The notes under the pieces were generated by a model, which saw only the letters and a program-made list of their open reading frames with translations, had not been told where the DNA came from and made no database searches. From the NCBI RefSeq assembly GCF_030124325.1, contig NZ_JASKLR010000020.1, forward strand, positions 32,157-96,156: DNA of 64,000 bases, in the 5' to 3' direction. A program made the position numbers and the translations under genes. The stretch is from Sinorhizobium sp. 8-89. Lineage in GTDB: Bacteria > Pseudomonadota > Alphaproteobacteria > Rhizobiales > Rhizobiaceae. Shown piece by piece: positions 18,609 to 28,016 of this stretch. The stretch's first letter is position 1, and the number at the start of each line of letters is the position of its first letter.

Positions 18609-19776
18609 GTCTCTCCTCCAAAACCGGGCCGCGCGGGCCCCTTCCCTCTTCTTGATTGATGAGCGCCCGCGTCTCGGCATCGAGCGGCCGTTCGATCGCC
18701 TTCCCGTCGGCATCGAAGAGATGGCAATGCTCGGAAGGAATGCGGATATGGACGCGCTCGCGGGTTGAGACGGGATGCGTGCCGCGCACGACCGCGGTCA
18801 GATCACCGCCGCCTTCGAGGCTGATATGGACGTGGCTTTCGGTGCCGAGGCGTTCGACGAGCCTGACATTGCCGGCAAGATGCGCTTCATCGGGCGATGT
18901 CAACTCCAACTTGTTCGGGCGAATTCCAAGCGTCACGGGGCAGTCGCGGCCGATCGGCGCGGGCGAAAGCGTGTCGAGCGAAAGCTCCCGCGCGAGCCCG
19001 CCGCCGGCAAGCCTCAGGCCCGTCTCGCACTCGTCCGCCACGTTGGCGTTGACGAAATTCATGCGGGGGGAGCCGATGAACCCTGCGACGAAGAGGTTTG
19101 CCGGCCGATAGAACAGTTCCAGCGGCGTGCCGAACTGGCTGACCTTGCCCTTGTCGAGCACGACAACGCGATCGGAGAGCGTCATCGCTTCCACCTGATC
19201 ATGCGTCACATAGATCATCGTCACGGCGAGACGCTCGTGCAGGGCCGCGAGCTCGACACGCATCGTCACGCGTAGCCCCGCATCGAGATTGGAGAGCGGC
19301 TCGTCGAGCAGGAACAGCTTCGGCTCGCGCACAATCGCCCGGCCGATCGCCACGCGCTGGCGCTGGCCACCGGAAAGCTGGCGCGGCTTGCGGTTCAGAA
19401 GCTCGGTAATACGCAACACCTCGGCCGCGTTCGTGACGCGCCGATCGATCTCGTCGCGCTTCATGCCGTTCAGCGCCAGGCCGAAAGAGAGATTCTTGCG
19501 GACGTTCATGTGCGGGTAGAGCGCGTAGTTTTGGAACACCATCGCAATGTCGCGCTTCGCCGACGGCAAGTCGGTGATGTCACGCTCGCCAAGGCGGATC
19601 GAGCCGCCGTCGAGATTTTCGAGCCCGGCGATCGAGCGCAGCAACGTGCTCTTGCCGCAGCCCGATGGGCCGAGAAAGCAGACGAACTCACCGTCGGCGA
19701 TGTCGAGGTCGATGCCCTTCAACACTTCCAGCGAGCCGAAGCCCTTGCAAAGATTTTCGATGCGGATCGCTGCCAA
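18601..19776 (-). CDS. Carbohydrate ABC importer, ATP-binding protein (UgpC/MalK type)
   Basis: An ATPase of 391 residues. Walker A is GPSGCGKSTLLRSIAG near residue 40, the signature is LSGGQRQRVAIGRAIV, Walker B is LFLLDEPLSNLDAGLR and the switch is VTHDQVEAMTLSD. A C-terminal TOBE/OB regulatory region starts near residue 235. The best start is TTG at 19776 (MAAIRIENLCKGFG) behind GGGGAGA. It is the first gene of the minus-strand operon, unusual since the ATPase often comes last. It follows two phased operator palindromes at 19833-19861. Confidence 0.9.
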   Translation of the reverse strand: MAAIRIENLCKGFGSLEVLKGIDLDIADGEFVCFLGPSGCGKSTLLRSIAGLENLDGGSIRLGERDITDLPSAKRDIAMVFQNYALYPHMNVRKNLSFGLALNGMKRDEIDRRVTNAAEVLRITELLNRKPRQLSGGQRQRVAIGRAIVREPKLFLLDEPLSNLDAGLRVTMRVELAALHERLAVTMIYVTHDQVEAMTLSDRVVVLDKGKVSQFGTPLELFYRPANLFVAGFIGSPRMNFVNANVADECETGLRLAGGGLARELSLDTLSPAPIGRDCPVTLGIRPNKLELTSPDEAHLAGNVRLVERLGTESHVHISLEGGGDLTAVVRGTHPVSTRERVHIRIPSEHCHLFDADGKAIERPLDAETRALINQEEGRGPRGPVLEERHA

Positions 19777-19830
19777 AAAATCTCTCCCCAAAGCGCACGA
19801 GGCGATCGCTGCCTTCGATGCACCACATAG

Positions 19831-19863
19831 TTAAACGTTTTTATAGACGAAAAAAACGTTTAA
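19831..19863. promoter_or_regulatory. Paired LacI-type operators before the carbohydrate importer operon
   Basis: Two AAACGTTT palindromes (19833-19840 and 19854-19861) have CG centres exactly 21 bp apart, two helical turns, on the same face of the DNA. They lie 57-86 bp upstream of the TTG start at 19776. Extended forms are TTAAACGTTTTTA and AAAAAACGTTTAA. The layout suits cooperative binding of two LacI-family dimers. Confidence 0.7.
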
Positions 19864-20040
19864 CTTACGTGTAAAGCGAAAATTCAGAGACCGTTTCAAG
19901 GTGGCGGTTTCAGGCGGCCATGATTCAAGTTTCTGATGTCGACAGCAGCGATGGCCGCCGTGTTGGGGGCATGTCAAGCGTGCGTTGTTGGACTAGGCGA
20001 CATCTTGTAGATTTGGCACGACACCTTGGAGATTGGGAAC

Positions 20041-20478
20041 ATGGCGCTCAAGCGGATGGACAACGTTGGAATCGTCGTCGAAGACCTCGGAGGCGCGATT
20101 GATTTCTTTGGCGAACTCGGCCTTGAGCTCGAAGGGCGGGCCACGATCGAAGGAGAATGGGCCGGACGTGTCACTGGACTGGGTGATCAGCGTGTCGAGA
20201 TTGCCATGATGCGCACACCTGATGGACACAGCCGGCTCGAGCTCTCCCGCTTCCTCACGCCGCCTGTCGTCGCAGATCACCGGAACGCCCCGGTCAACGC
20301 TCTCGGCTACCTCCGCGTCATGTTCACCGTGGACGACATCGACGAGACGCTTGAAAGGCTCCGTACGCGCGGCGTGCAGCTCGTAGGCGAAGTGGTCCAG
20401 TATAAAGACGCGTATCGGCTCTGCTACATTCGTGGGCCTGAAGGGCTGCTCATCGGACTCGCCCAAGAAACTAGCTGA
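20041..20478 (+). CDS. VOC-family (glyoxalase/bleomycin-resistance fold) protein
   Basis: This 145-residue protein has two betaalphabetabetabeta halves: RMDNVGIVVEDLGGAIDFFGELGLELEG at the N-terminus and LRVMFTVDDIDETLERLRTRG then YIRGPEGLLIGLAQE at the C-terminus. Putative metal ligands are the N-terminal acid/His set and the late Glu in GPEG. The substrate is unknown. It stands alone on the plus strand between two minus-strand catabolic operons. The ATG at 20041 (MALKRMDN) is preferred over an in-frame TTG at 20026. Confidence 0.82.
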   Translation: MALKRMDNVGIVVEDLGGAIDFFGELGLELEGRATIEGEWAGRVTGLGDQRVEIAMMRTPDGHSRLELSRFLTPPVVADHRNAPVNALGYLRVMFTVDDIDETLERLRTRGVQLVGEVVQYKDAYRLCYIRGPEGLLIGLAQETS

Positions 20479-20648
20479 GGGCGATACGAAGACAAATGGC
20501 GACGAGTGACCAATGTCAGCGAGCGCGTCCGAGGCGGCCCCGCCTGTTCGAGGTCCATCCCTCCACGGTCGGCCCGGCAGGGCAGAGGGGGTGTTGACAC
20601 CACTGCAGCCGGATTGACTCTGGCCGGCTCCGCCCCGCGACCGGTTGA

Positions 20649-23600
20649 TCAACCGCTCGAAACACTTGCCAGCACCTCGTCGAGCGCATCGAGGAAATAG
20701 TCGCTGTTCTCGGCGCTAAAGGGCGCCGGCGGTTTGATCTTCAGCACGTTGTGATGCGGCCCCTCGCTTGAAAGCAGGATCCGGTACTTCCTCTTCATTT
20801 CGGCAATGACAAAGTCGAGTTCGCTCGCGGCCGGCTCCAGGGTTTCTCGATCGCGCACGAGTTCTATGCCGTTAAAAAGACCATGGCCACGCACGTCAGC
20901 GATGATTGGGTGCCGCTCCGCCAGCCGGCGCGCACCATCCATCAAACGCTTGCCGACGACCGCGCAATGGTGCACCAGCCGCTCGTCGCGAATGACGTCG
21001 AGTACCGCAAGGCCGATCTCCGCGGAAACCGGATTGCCGCCGAACGTATTGAAATACTCCATCCCATTGGCAAAGGTCGCCGCGATCGCCTCGGTGGTGA
21101 CAACGGCCGCCATCGGATGACCGTTGCCGATCGGCTTTCCCATGGTGACGATATCGGGCACGACGCCTTGGGTCTCGTGCGCCCACATGTGAGTGCCGAC
21201 ACGGCCGAAGCCCACCTGCACCTCGTCCGCCAGGCACAATCCTCCGGCAGCGCGCACATGGGAGTAAGCCTGCTTCAGATATCCCTCCGGCAGGACCAAT
21301 TGGCCGCCGGTCCCCAAAATGCCCTCGCTGAAGAACAGCGCCGGCTTGCGGCCTTCCGCCGCCAGCGCTTCGACCTGACGTTTGACGTCTTCGGCATATT
21401 TCGCCCCCGCATCGGCATCGCCGTAACGGTAGCGGCCGCGGTAGAGATCCGGCATCTCGGCGACGCGCACATGCGCCGGCCTGCCCTCCCCGCCTTTGCC
21501 GGCGAATTTATAGGGACTGACGTCGATCAGGCTCGAGAGATGGCCGTGATAGGCGTGATCGACCGTGATGATGTCGCGGTTGCCGGTATAGGCACGGGCG
21601 AGCCGGATCGCGAGATCATTCGCCTCGCTGCCGGAATTAACGAAGAAGCAGACGTTCAGGTGGTCGGGGAAGAGTGCGGTCAGCCGCCGCGAATATTCGA
21701 CCAGGCTGTCGTGCAGATAGCGCGAATTGGTATTGAGCCGCGCCATTTGCGTCTCGGCCGCCTTGACCACACGCGGATGGCAGTGGCCGACATGGCAGAC
21801 ATTGTTGACCATGTCGAGCCAGCGGGTGCCCTCCTCGTCGATCAGATAGGCACCTTCGCCGCCGACGATCTTGAGCGGCGCCGCGCTATAGGCGATGCTC
21901 AACGACCGGCCGATGCGGCGATGGCGTTCGCGCACCAGAAATTCCTTGTCGCGCGAAACGGTTACCGAGGCCGGCACCGAAAGCCCGAGCACGACGCTCG
22001 GATCAGGGCTCACTTCGCGCCAGACCTGCCATTGGTCGCGCACGCCGACGCCATGCATCCGCGCTTCGAGACCGAGGTGATCGGTAACGATCTGGAAATG
22101 CAGATGCGGCACCCAACCGCCGTTTTCATCGCGGGCGCCTAGGGCCGCGAAAGCCTCCCCCTTGGTGATCGGCTGACCGATCGCAAGTTTTTCCGCGCTC
22201 TCGCGCGACAGGTGACCGTAAAGCGTCCAGAACACGTCACCCTCGGCGGTCACGTGCTCAATGAGCACCGTCGGACCGAAACCGTGCGCCACGGCGTCGT
22301 CATGGTAGAAGGCGACCTTGCCCGCAAACGGTGCATGAACGGATTCGCCGGCCGGCGCAAAAATATCGACGCCGAGATGGACGGTGCGCCGCTGGCTCGC
22401 GACCGTCGTGCGATAGGCATCCCCCTTGTAGACCGCGCGGTCCTCGCCATAAAGGCCAAGGCCGAAGTCCGCGCCCTCGTCGCGGATAAGCTCCTCGATC
22501 CGGGCTTCCGCCTTCGCCTTGTCAAGTGTCGCCCAGTCGTTCGCAGCGAGCCCGCTTGCCGAAAAATCGAAGACCGCTGCCTTCGGCTTCGAGACTGCCG
22601 GCCTTATGATTCTCGAAAAATCATGGGCGTTCCGCTCGAGCCAGCGCACGATCCGCGCCGCCGTGGGAACCGGTTCGAAGCCACAGGCATCCCGAAGGCG
22701 AGCAACGGCAATTGCGCGGTTTTCGCGCTCGATCCGCTGCAGTTCGCGCCAGACATCCTTTTGGCTGACGAGCAGATAGGTGTTCTCGGGATTCTCGCGG
22801 ATCTGTTTTGCTGCCACGCAGATGCTGACGGCGTAGCGCGTGCGCACGAGGTCGAAGATCAGCTCGACTTCGGTTTCCGTAAGCGGGTTGACGTCGTGAT
22901 AAGCGCCGGCAAGGCGGGCGATGGTGCCAACCGCATCCTCCGCGCCGATCAGAGCATAGGCGGAGGCCACCGCGATCTCGATGACGCGAAAAGTCTCGAC
23001 CATGTCGCCGAAGTCGAGCAGGCCGCTGACGCGTCCATCGGCGTCGAGAAGCACATTGTAATCATTGGCGTCGTTGTGGATCACCTGCCGCGGGCAAGCC
23101 TTCAGGCGCGGCAGCACGGCGGAAACGAAATGATCGAGAATGGCGCGAACCACGTTGCGCTTTTCCTCGTCCGCGATCAGATCGACATGGGCGCGATGCA
23201 TCTCGGCCTGAGCGAGATCCCAGCCATAAACGCGCCCTGCACCCGGATGATCGAAGCCCGTCAAGGCGCGGTCGAGCGCGCCGAGCAAGGCTCCCAATGT
23301 CTCGACGCTTGCAGCGCTGCGGTTCGAAGCTCCCGCCCAGGTTTCGCCGGGCAGCCAGGTGAGGAGCCGGGCAAGGCGCGCTCCCTTGAAGTCGACGGAA
23401 CTGAGCAGCGCGCCGGAACGATCCGGCAGGGCGCGGGAGACGGGCAATGCCGGCGCTGCCAGGGCCAGGTGCTCGAGAACGGCGACCTGCATGTCGAGCT
23501 CTTCCGAAGCACCCGCCGCGTGCAGCTTCAGCAGGAATTCACTGCCGTCGCTCGCGCGAACACGGAAATTGAGGTCGTGTTCGCCCGGCAGCGCGGAGAT

Positions 23601-23693
23601 CTCTCCCTCCATCCCATAGGTCCCGGTCAGCAGCTTTTTGATCGCCGCTATCTCCTGTCCGCCCAAATCCTTCGTGGTCATGATCCCGCTCAC
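20649..23693 (-). CDS. Trifunctional fusion: APH-type kinase, M23 peptidase-like domain, class III PLP phospho-lyase/aminotransferase
   Basis: Single intact gene of 1014 residues. Residues about 1-330 are an aminoglycoside-phosphotransferase/hydroxylysine-kinase-like fold (VIHNDANDYNVLLDADGRVS with LLDFGDM near 206). Residues about 410-560 are an M23 lysostaphin-like domain with its zinc ligands (HLGVDIFAPAG near 438, VPHLHFQIV near 529). Residues about 590-1014 are a class III PLP enzyme with the lysine in TMGKPIGNGHPMAAV near 852, the signature of phosphoethanolamine/5-phosphohydroxylysine phospho-lyases. The first and last domains suggest phosphorylation of an amino alcohol or hydroxy-amino acid, then removal of phosphate and ammonia. 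That kinase plus lyase logic is known from mammalian hydroxylysine kinase and AGXT2L enzymes. It is the last gene of the LacI-controlled operon with an amino-acid importer. The substrate is unproven. Confidence 0.85.
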   Translation of the reverse strand: MSGIMTTKDLGGQEIAAIKKLLTGTYGMEGEISALPGEHDLNFRVRASDGSEFLLKLHAAGASEELDMQVAVLEHLALAAPALPVSRALPDRSGALLSSVDFKGARLARLLTWLPGETWAGASNRSAASVETLGALLGALDRALTGFDHPGAGRVYGWDLAQAEMHRAHVDLIADEEKRNVVRAILDHFVSAVLPRLKACPRQVIHNDANDYNVLLDADGRVSGLLDFGDMVETFRVIEIAVASAYALIGAEDAVGTIARLAGAYHDVNPLTETEVELIFDLVRTRYAVSICVAAKQIRENPENTYLLVSQKDVWRELQRIERENRAIAVARLRDACGFEPVPTAARIVRWLERNAHDFSRIIRPAVSKPKAAVFDFSASGLAANDWATLDKAKAEARIEELIRDEGADFGLGLYGEDRAVYKGDAYRTTVASQRRTVHLGVDIFAPAGESVHAPFAGKVAFYHDDAVAHGFGPTVLIEHVTAEGDVFWTLYGHLSRESAEKLAIGQPITKGEAFAALGARDENGGWVPHLHFQIVTDHLGLEARMHGVGVRDQWQVWREVSPDPSVVLGLSVPASVTVSRDKEFLVRERHRRIGRSLSIAYSAAPLKIVGGEGAYLIDEEGTRWLDMVNNVCHVGHCHPRVVKAAETQMARLNTNSRYLHDSLVEYSRRLTALFPDHLNVCFFVNSGSEANDLAIRLARAYTGNRDIITVDHAYHGHLSSLIDVSPYKFAGKGGEGRPAHVRVAEMPDLYRGRYRYGDADAGAKYAEDVKRQVEALAAEGRKPALFFSEGILGTGGQLVLPEGYLKQAYSHVRAAGGLCLADEVQVGFGRVGTHMWAHETQGVVPDIVTMGKPIGNGHPMAAVVTTEAIAATFANGMEYFNTFGGNPVSAEIGLAVLDVIRDERLVHHCAVVGKRLMDGARRLAERHPIIADVRGHGLFNGIELVRDRETLEPAASELDFVIAEMKRKYRILLSSEGPHHNVLKIKPPAPFSAENSDYFLDALDEVLASVSSG

Positions 23694-23697
23694 ATTC

Positions 23698-24378
23698 TCA
23701 CCATGAAACCCGCTTGCCGTCGAAAGCGAGGAAGCTGCCGCTATTGGCGAGCCCCGCTTTGTCGATGACCGCTTTGAGCCCGGCTGCGCTCTCCGCGATC
23801 GGGACTGTCGCCGCCTCGCCGCCCATGTCGGTCTTTACCCAGCCGGGATGCAGCGACAGAACCGCAACTCCGCGCTTACGCAGATCCTGAGCGAGCTTCA
23901 CCGTCGCCATGTTCAGCGCCGCCTTGGAGCAGCGATAGGCATAGTCGCCCTCGTCATCGTCGAGCGTGCCCTCAACCAGCGATCCCGCACGGCTGCTGAT
24001 ATTGGCGACGATCCGGCGCTCGCCGGCGAGGATGTTGGATAGAAGCGCCCGCACCAGAAGAAGCGGGGCCAATGCGTTGACGCGCATGACCTCGAGGAAC
24101 TCCTCCGGATCGAGCGTCGCCAAGCCGCCCGTGTCGCCGCGAATTCCGGCATTGTTGATCAGGAGGTCGATCGGCAGGCCGTCGAGTTCGCGCGCCAATG
24201 TGACAATCGAATTGCTATCGGCGACATCCAGCCTTCGCCGGGCGAGCCTGGGGTCAACCGAAGCCGAGACGGAACGCCCGCAGGCAATCACCTGCCAGCC
24301 AGAATCGGCATAGAGCCGTGCGAGCTCCAGGCCGAGACCGCGGGAAGCGCCGGTGATCAGGACCGTGGGGCCGGTCAT
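23698..24378 (-). CDS. Short-chain dehydrogenase/reductase
   Basis: Classical SDR of 226 residues. The cofactor motif is TGASRGLG near residues 8-15, the active site includes NNAGI, the catalytic Ser is in NISSRAGS and YxxxK is YRCSKAAL. The carbonyl-reductase-like sequence suggests NADP(H) use. The ATG at 24378 follows GGAGGAGC. It lies between the permease and the kinase/lyase fusion genes with gaps of only 4 and 10 bp, so it may reduce or oxidise the aldehyde or alcohol product of that pathway. Confidence 0.85.
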   Translation of the reverse strand: MTGPTVLITGASRGLGLELARLYADSGWQVIACGRSVSASVDPRLARRRLDVADSNSIVTLARELDGLPIDLLINNAGIRGDTGGLATLDPEEFLEVMRVNALAPLLLVRALLSNILAGERRIVANISSRAGSLVEGTLDDDEGDYAYRCSKAALNMATVKLAQDLRKRGVAVLSLHPGWVKTDMGGEAATVPIAESAAGLKAVIDKAGLANSGSFLAFDGKRVSW

Positions 24379-24388
24379 GGTGCTCCTC

Positions 24389-26041
24389 CTATCGATGCTT
24401 GATGTCATATTTTCGCTCGATCATGTTGACGAGGCTCGCCGCTGCAAGCGTCAGGAAGATGTAGAAGATCGCTGCCGAGTTATAGGGCGCAAAGGGCAGG
24501 AAGCTTGCCGACTGGAACTCGCGCATGCGCTGGGTGATGTCGCGGATCGACAGGATCGACAGCAGCGACGTGTCCTTGAGGATGGCGATCAACTCGTTGC
24601 CGAGCGGCGGGATGATGATCCGGAAGGCCTGCGGCAGCACGACGAGCCGCGCCGTCTGCCAGCGGTTGAGACCGATGCTGCGCGCCGCCTCGATTTGGCC
24701 GACGGGAATGGCATTGATGCCGGAGCGAAAGATTTCGGCGAGATAGGCGGAATAGGCAAGCGCCATCGCGACGATGCCGCGCATCAGGTTAGGCGGGTCG
24801 AAGACGCCTTGGGTCGCGTCCTTCAAGGCGCCGCTCAGGGGCAGTCCGACATAGAGCACAATCACCAGCATCGGTATGCCGCGAATGGTATCGACGACGA
24901 ACTCCGATCCGATCGCCAGCGGATGGCGCCGATGCAGGTAGCCGCCGAAGGTGAGCAGGCCGAGGATGATGGCGAGCACCGCGAAGGTGATGCCAGCCGA
25001 CCGGTCCCGGTCGTTCAGCGCTTCGGTTTCCCAGAGTACCCGCCAACCTGCGGGAGCTGCCGCCTTAGGTAAAAGCGCAGCCGTCACGTCCTTCTTCTCC
25101 GCGGCCGCGACCGCTTCGGTCGGTCCAAGGAAGGTCCTGACGGCGGACTCGTTTTCGGGCGCACCCGGATATTGGCCGAAGCGCACAGCACCGATCAGGC
25201 CGGACGGCGTGTTGCTGACGATAGCCACCTTGCCTTCGAGCGAGCCAGCAAGCACATAGGCCTCGCGCGGCTGCAGCAGGAACCAGGCGGACGCGAGGGC
25301 AAGTGCAAGGGTCGCCAGCGCGAAAAGCAGGCTCGTGCGTGCGGTGTAGTGCAGTTGCAGCAGGCCGACCCAGATGAGCCCCATGACCGCCGCGAGAATA
25401 TAGGCGGCGATGGCGGCGCGGATCGTCGTCGCAACCCCGGCGGCAAAGGCGATGTGTGCGAAGAAAAAGATGAAGATCAAACCCGCGCCATTGACGAAAC
25501 CGAGGATCCAGGCGCCGACGCGGCGGAGCCGGGTGTCCGCCGCGTCGGTCTTGCGCGTGCCGGCGAAGAAAAGGCCAAGTCCCAGCAGGGTCATCCCGAA
25601 ATAGGCCGGATAGAGTACGGATTCGACACCGTGCACCGCGAGGTCGGCCGCTTCCGACAACTGGCGGGGCGTCACGCCCTTGACCACGAGAGAAGACGTG
25701 AAGGGGTCGACGCCATTGGCGACGACGGAGGCAACGAAGGGATGAATGGTGCCGCTTGAGAGAAGGACGGCGGCGGCCACGAGATTGAGTATGGCGGCCG
25801 CCGTCGACAGCCGCGGGCGGTATGCCTTCGTCCGCGAAAGGAACAGAACGGCGATGCCGGACGCAAACGCGATCATCAAGGCCAGAAAGCCCGGTACGAA
25901 GGTGGAGGAACCGTTCTCCACGCCGAGTATCGCCCGTAGCGAGCGCTGGTAGTCCCCGGAGGAAGCAAAGAGATAGACGATGAATGGCAGCGCGGTCAGG
26001 ATGATCAGATTGCTGGGCCGCACGCTTCTCAGAAACGACAT
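24389..26041 (-). CDS. Amino-acid ABC permease with a long N-terminal membrane extension
   Basis: The C-terminal 230 residues are a normal HisM/GlnP permease domain (DTIRGIPMLVIVLYVGLPLSG; EAA loop AIPVGQIEAARSIGLNRWQTARLVVLPQ). The protein is 550 residues, more than twice the usual size. The N-terminal 320 residues hold about seven more hydrophobic segments, then a soluble stretch (GSLEGKVAIVSNTPSGLIGAVRFGQ...) just before the permease core. That stretch could be an extracytoplasmic binding-like module. No ATP-binding gene is in this operon, so an ATPase from another locus must be used if the transporter works. Confidence 0.8.
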   Translation of the reverse strand: MSFLRSVRPSNLIILTALPFIVYLFASSGDYQRSLRAILGVENGSSTFVPGFLALMIAFASGIAVLFLSRTKAYRPRLSTAAAILNLVAAAVLLSSGTIHPFVASVVANGVDPFTSSLVVKGVTPRQLSEAADLAVHGVESVLYPAYFGMTLLGLGLFFAGTRKTDAADTRLRRVGAWILGFVNGAGLIFIFFFAHIAFAAGVATTIRAAIAAYILAAVMGLIWVGLLQLHYTARTSLLFALATLALALASAWFLLQPREAYVLAGSLEGKVAIVSNTPSGLIGAVRFGQYPGAPENESAVRTFLGPTEAVAAAEKKDVTAALLPKAAAPAGWRVLWETEALNDRDRSAGITFAVLAIILGLLTFGGYLHRRHPLAIGSEFVVDTIRGIPMLVIVLYVGLPLSGALKDATQGVFDPPNLMRGIVAMALAYSAYLAEIFRSGINAIPVGQIEAARSIGLNRWQTARLVVLPQAFRIIIPPLGNELIAILKDTSLLSILSIRDITQRMREFQSASFLPFAPYNSAAIFYIFLTLAAASLVNMIERKYDIKHR

Positions 26042-26130
26042 TCATTTCTCCGAGGAGTATGTTCCGGAAAGTTCCTGGTCCCGGAACGGACAACGCGCTC
26101 CGGGACAGTCGGATCAAGTCGGCGGTCGGC

Positions 26131-26865
26131 CTATTTGAGGCCCCAATATTTGTCGACGAGTTGATCCAGCGTGCCGTCGTCCTTGATCATCTTCAGCCCT
26201 TCGTTGAAGGCCGCGACATTGGCGTCGCCCTTGCGGAAGACGAGGCCGAGCGGATCGGATTCGAGATCCTTGATCCCAACAACGAGCTCGCCGGCGAATT
26301 CGCGTTCATAGGCCGCGGCATTGGCGCCGTTGATGACGACGCCGTCCACATCCTTGTTCTTGAGGGCGATGATCGCCGCGCTGAAACTGTCATAGGCAAC
26401 GACGTTCTCCTTGCCGACGACACCCTCGGCGACCTGCGCGTCGGTGGTGTTGGCCTGGGCGGAAAGCTTTTTGCCCTTGGTCTTGAAATCATCGAGGGAC
26501 GCACCCTGATCCTCGACGCGCACCAGCACGGCCTGGCTGTTGACGATATAGGGGTCGGAGAAGTCCATGGCCTTCTTGCGCTCCTGGGTGATCGAGACGC
26601 CAGAGGCGACGAGGTCGAAGTTGCCCTGATCGAGCGCGGTGAAAATGCCGTCCCAGCCGGTGGTCACGAATTCCGCCTGGCAATTGATCTTGGCACAGAT
26701 GGCATTGACCACGTCGACGTCGAATCCGACGACCTGACCGGTCGCCGGATCGACGCTTTCCATCGGCGGCGACGTCGTGTCCGAGCCGACTTTCAGGAGC
26801 TGGCCGCCGAGATCGACGGCATGGGCGGCGCCGGATGCCAGGGCCGACAGCGCAAGGGCAATCAC
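26131..26865 (-). CDS. Amino-acid ABC importer, periplasmic binding protein
   Basis: SBP_bac_3 protein of 244 residues with a short signal (MIALALSALASGAAHA). Landmarks are GFDVDVVNAICAKINCQAEFVTTGWDGIF and DLVASGVSITQERKKAMDFSDPY, close to lysine/arginine/ornithine-type binding proteins. The start is GTG behind GGAGGAG. It is the second gene after the LacI regulator, followed by the large permease. It likely supplies the substrate of the kinase/phospho-lyase fusion. Confidence 0.88.
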   Translation of the reverse strand: MIALALSALASGAAHAVDLGGQLLKVGSDTTSPPMESVDPATGQVVGFDVDVVNAICAKINCQAEFVTTGWDGIFTALDQGNFDLVASGVSITQERKKAMDFSDPYIVNSQAVLVRVEDQGASLDDFKTKGKKLSAQANTTDAQVAEGVVGKENVVAYDSFSAAIIALKNKDVDGVVINGANAAAYEREFAGELVVGIKDLESDPLGLVFRKGDANVAAFNEGLKMIKDDGTLDQLVDKYWGLK

Positions 26866-26900
26866 AACGTTTTCTCCTCCGTTGTGAATTGTGGATCTCT

Positions 26901-27971
26901 CTACCCGACGAGACGCCCGCCGAGGCTGTCCGGCTGCCGCTCGATCAGCTTCGGCCGGAAGATCTGGCGCAGTTCCTTTGGCTCCTCGCCCGCCATGCGC
27001 CGCAACAGGAACTCACCGAGCGTGCGCCCGAGAACTTCGATCGGCTGGTAGAAGGTGGTAATCGGCGGCGTGAAATAGGCGCTGACATTGATGTCGTCAT
27101 AGGCGATGACATCGATGTCGACGCCCACCTGCCGTCCGAGACTGCCAAGCGCCGAAAGCACGCCGAGGGTCGTCGACTCGTTGATGCAGACAAAGGCCGT
27201 CGGCGGTTCCGCCGACTGCAGGAGGCGAGCGGCGCTTTCCCTGCCGAAATGCGTTGAAAGATCGCCCTCAACGACAAGATCATGAGAGGCTGGCAGTCCC
27301 GCTTCGCGGAAAGCGCGCGTAAAACCGTCGATCCTGTCGAGCGCATAAGAAAGGCGCCGCTCCGGGTTGACGAGGGAGATGCGGCGGTGACCGCCAGCAA
27401 TCAGCCTTGCCGTCGCCGCATGCGCCGCCCACTCGTTGTCGATATCGACATGGGCATACTCGAGCGGTTGGCGGCAGCGGCCAAGCGATACGAATGGAAA
27501 CCGGCTCTCCACCAGAAGATCGATGCGCGGATCGTCGTCGAGGATGCCCGAAAAGATCAATCCGTCGGCCAGCCCCTGGTCGATGACCCGGCGTGCAACA
27601 TCACAGCCCTCCGCCGCATCCCGAACGACATGCACCGACATGCGATAATCGCTGCCGTCCAGCGCCTGGCTGATGCCGCTCAGGATCTGGGTATATTCGA
27701 CGCCGTCCCATTCGTAGTTTTGCGCCGCGGTCACCGGCATCAACACGGCTGCCTGGCAGGTCCGGCCGGTTCTAAGCGCCATGCCGCGTGCATTGGCCTG
27801 ATAACCGGCCTCGCGCGCCGCCTTGAAGATCACCTCCCGGGTCGCGGGCGCGACCACCGGTGAACCGCGGAGTGCCTTCGAAATCGTGGCAATCGAATAG
27901 CCGGTGATGTCCGCCAGAGTCTTGATCGTTGGCGGTGCGCTACGGCGCGCTGTGGGATTCTCCGCGGCCAT
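26901..27971 (-). CDS. LacI-family transcriptional regulator of the amino-acid/phospho-lyase operon
   Basis: This intact regulator has 356 residues. The helix-turn-helix is PPTIKTLADITGYSIATISK at residues 13-32, then ALRGSPVV. The effector domain includes YILSGI-like and CINESTTLGVLSALGSLG segments and ends PITTFYQPIEVLGRTLGEFLLRRM. It is a paralogue of the frameshifted LacI at 12845-13880, with nearly the same recognition helix (ATVSKAL/ATISKAL). It is the first gene of its minus-strand operon, 46 bp from a paired operator of the same type, so autoregulation is likely. Confidence 0.9.
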   Translation of the reverse strand: MAAENPTARRSAPPTIKTLADITGYSIATISKALRGSPVVAPATREVIFKAAREAGYQANARGMALRTGRTCQAAVLMPVTAAQNYEWDGVEYTQILSGISQALDGSDYRMSVHVVRDAAEGCDVARRVIDQGLADGLIFSGILDDDPRIDLLVESRFPFVSLGRCRQPLEYAHVDIDNEWAAHAATARLIAGGHRRISLVNPERRLSYALDRIDGFTRAFREAGLPASHDLVVEGDLSTHFGRESAARLLQSAEPPTAFVCINESTTLGVLSALGSLGRQVGVDIDVIAYDDINVSAYFTPPITTFYQPIEVLGRTLGEFLLRRMAGEEPKELRQIFRPKLIERQPDSLGGRLVG

Positions 27972-28016
27972 GCGTCCTCCCCGACCTTGGCAACATCGCG
28001 TTCACTAGCAGGCAAT

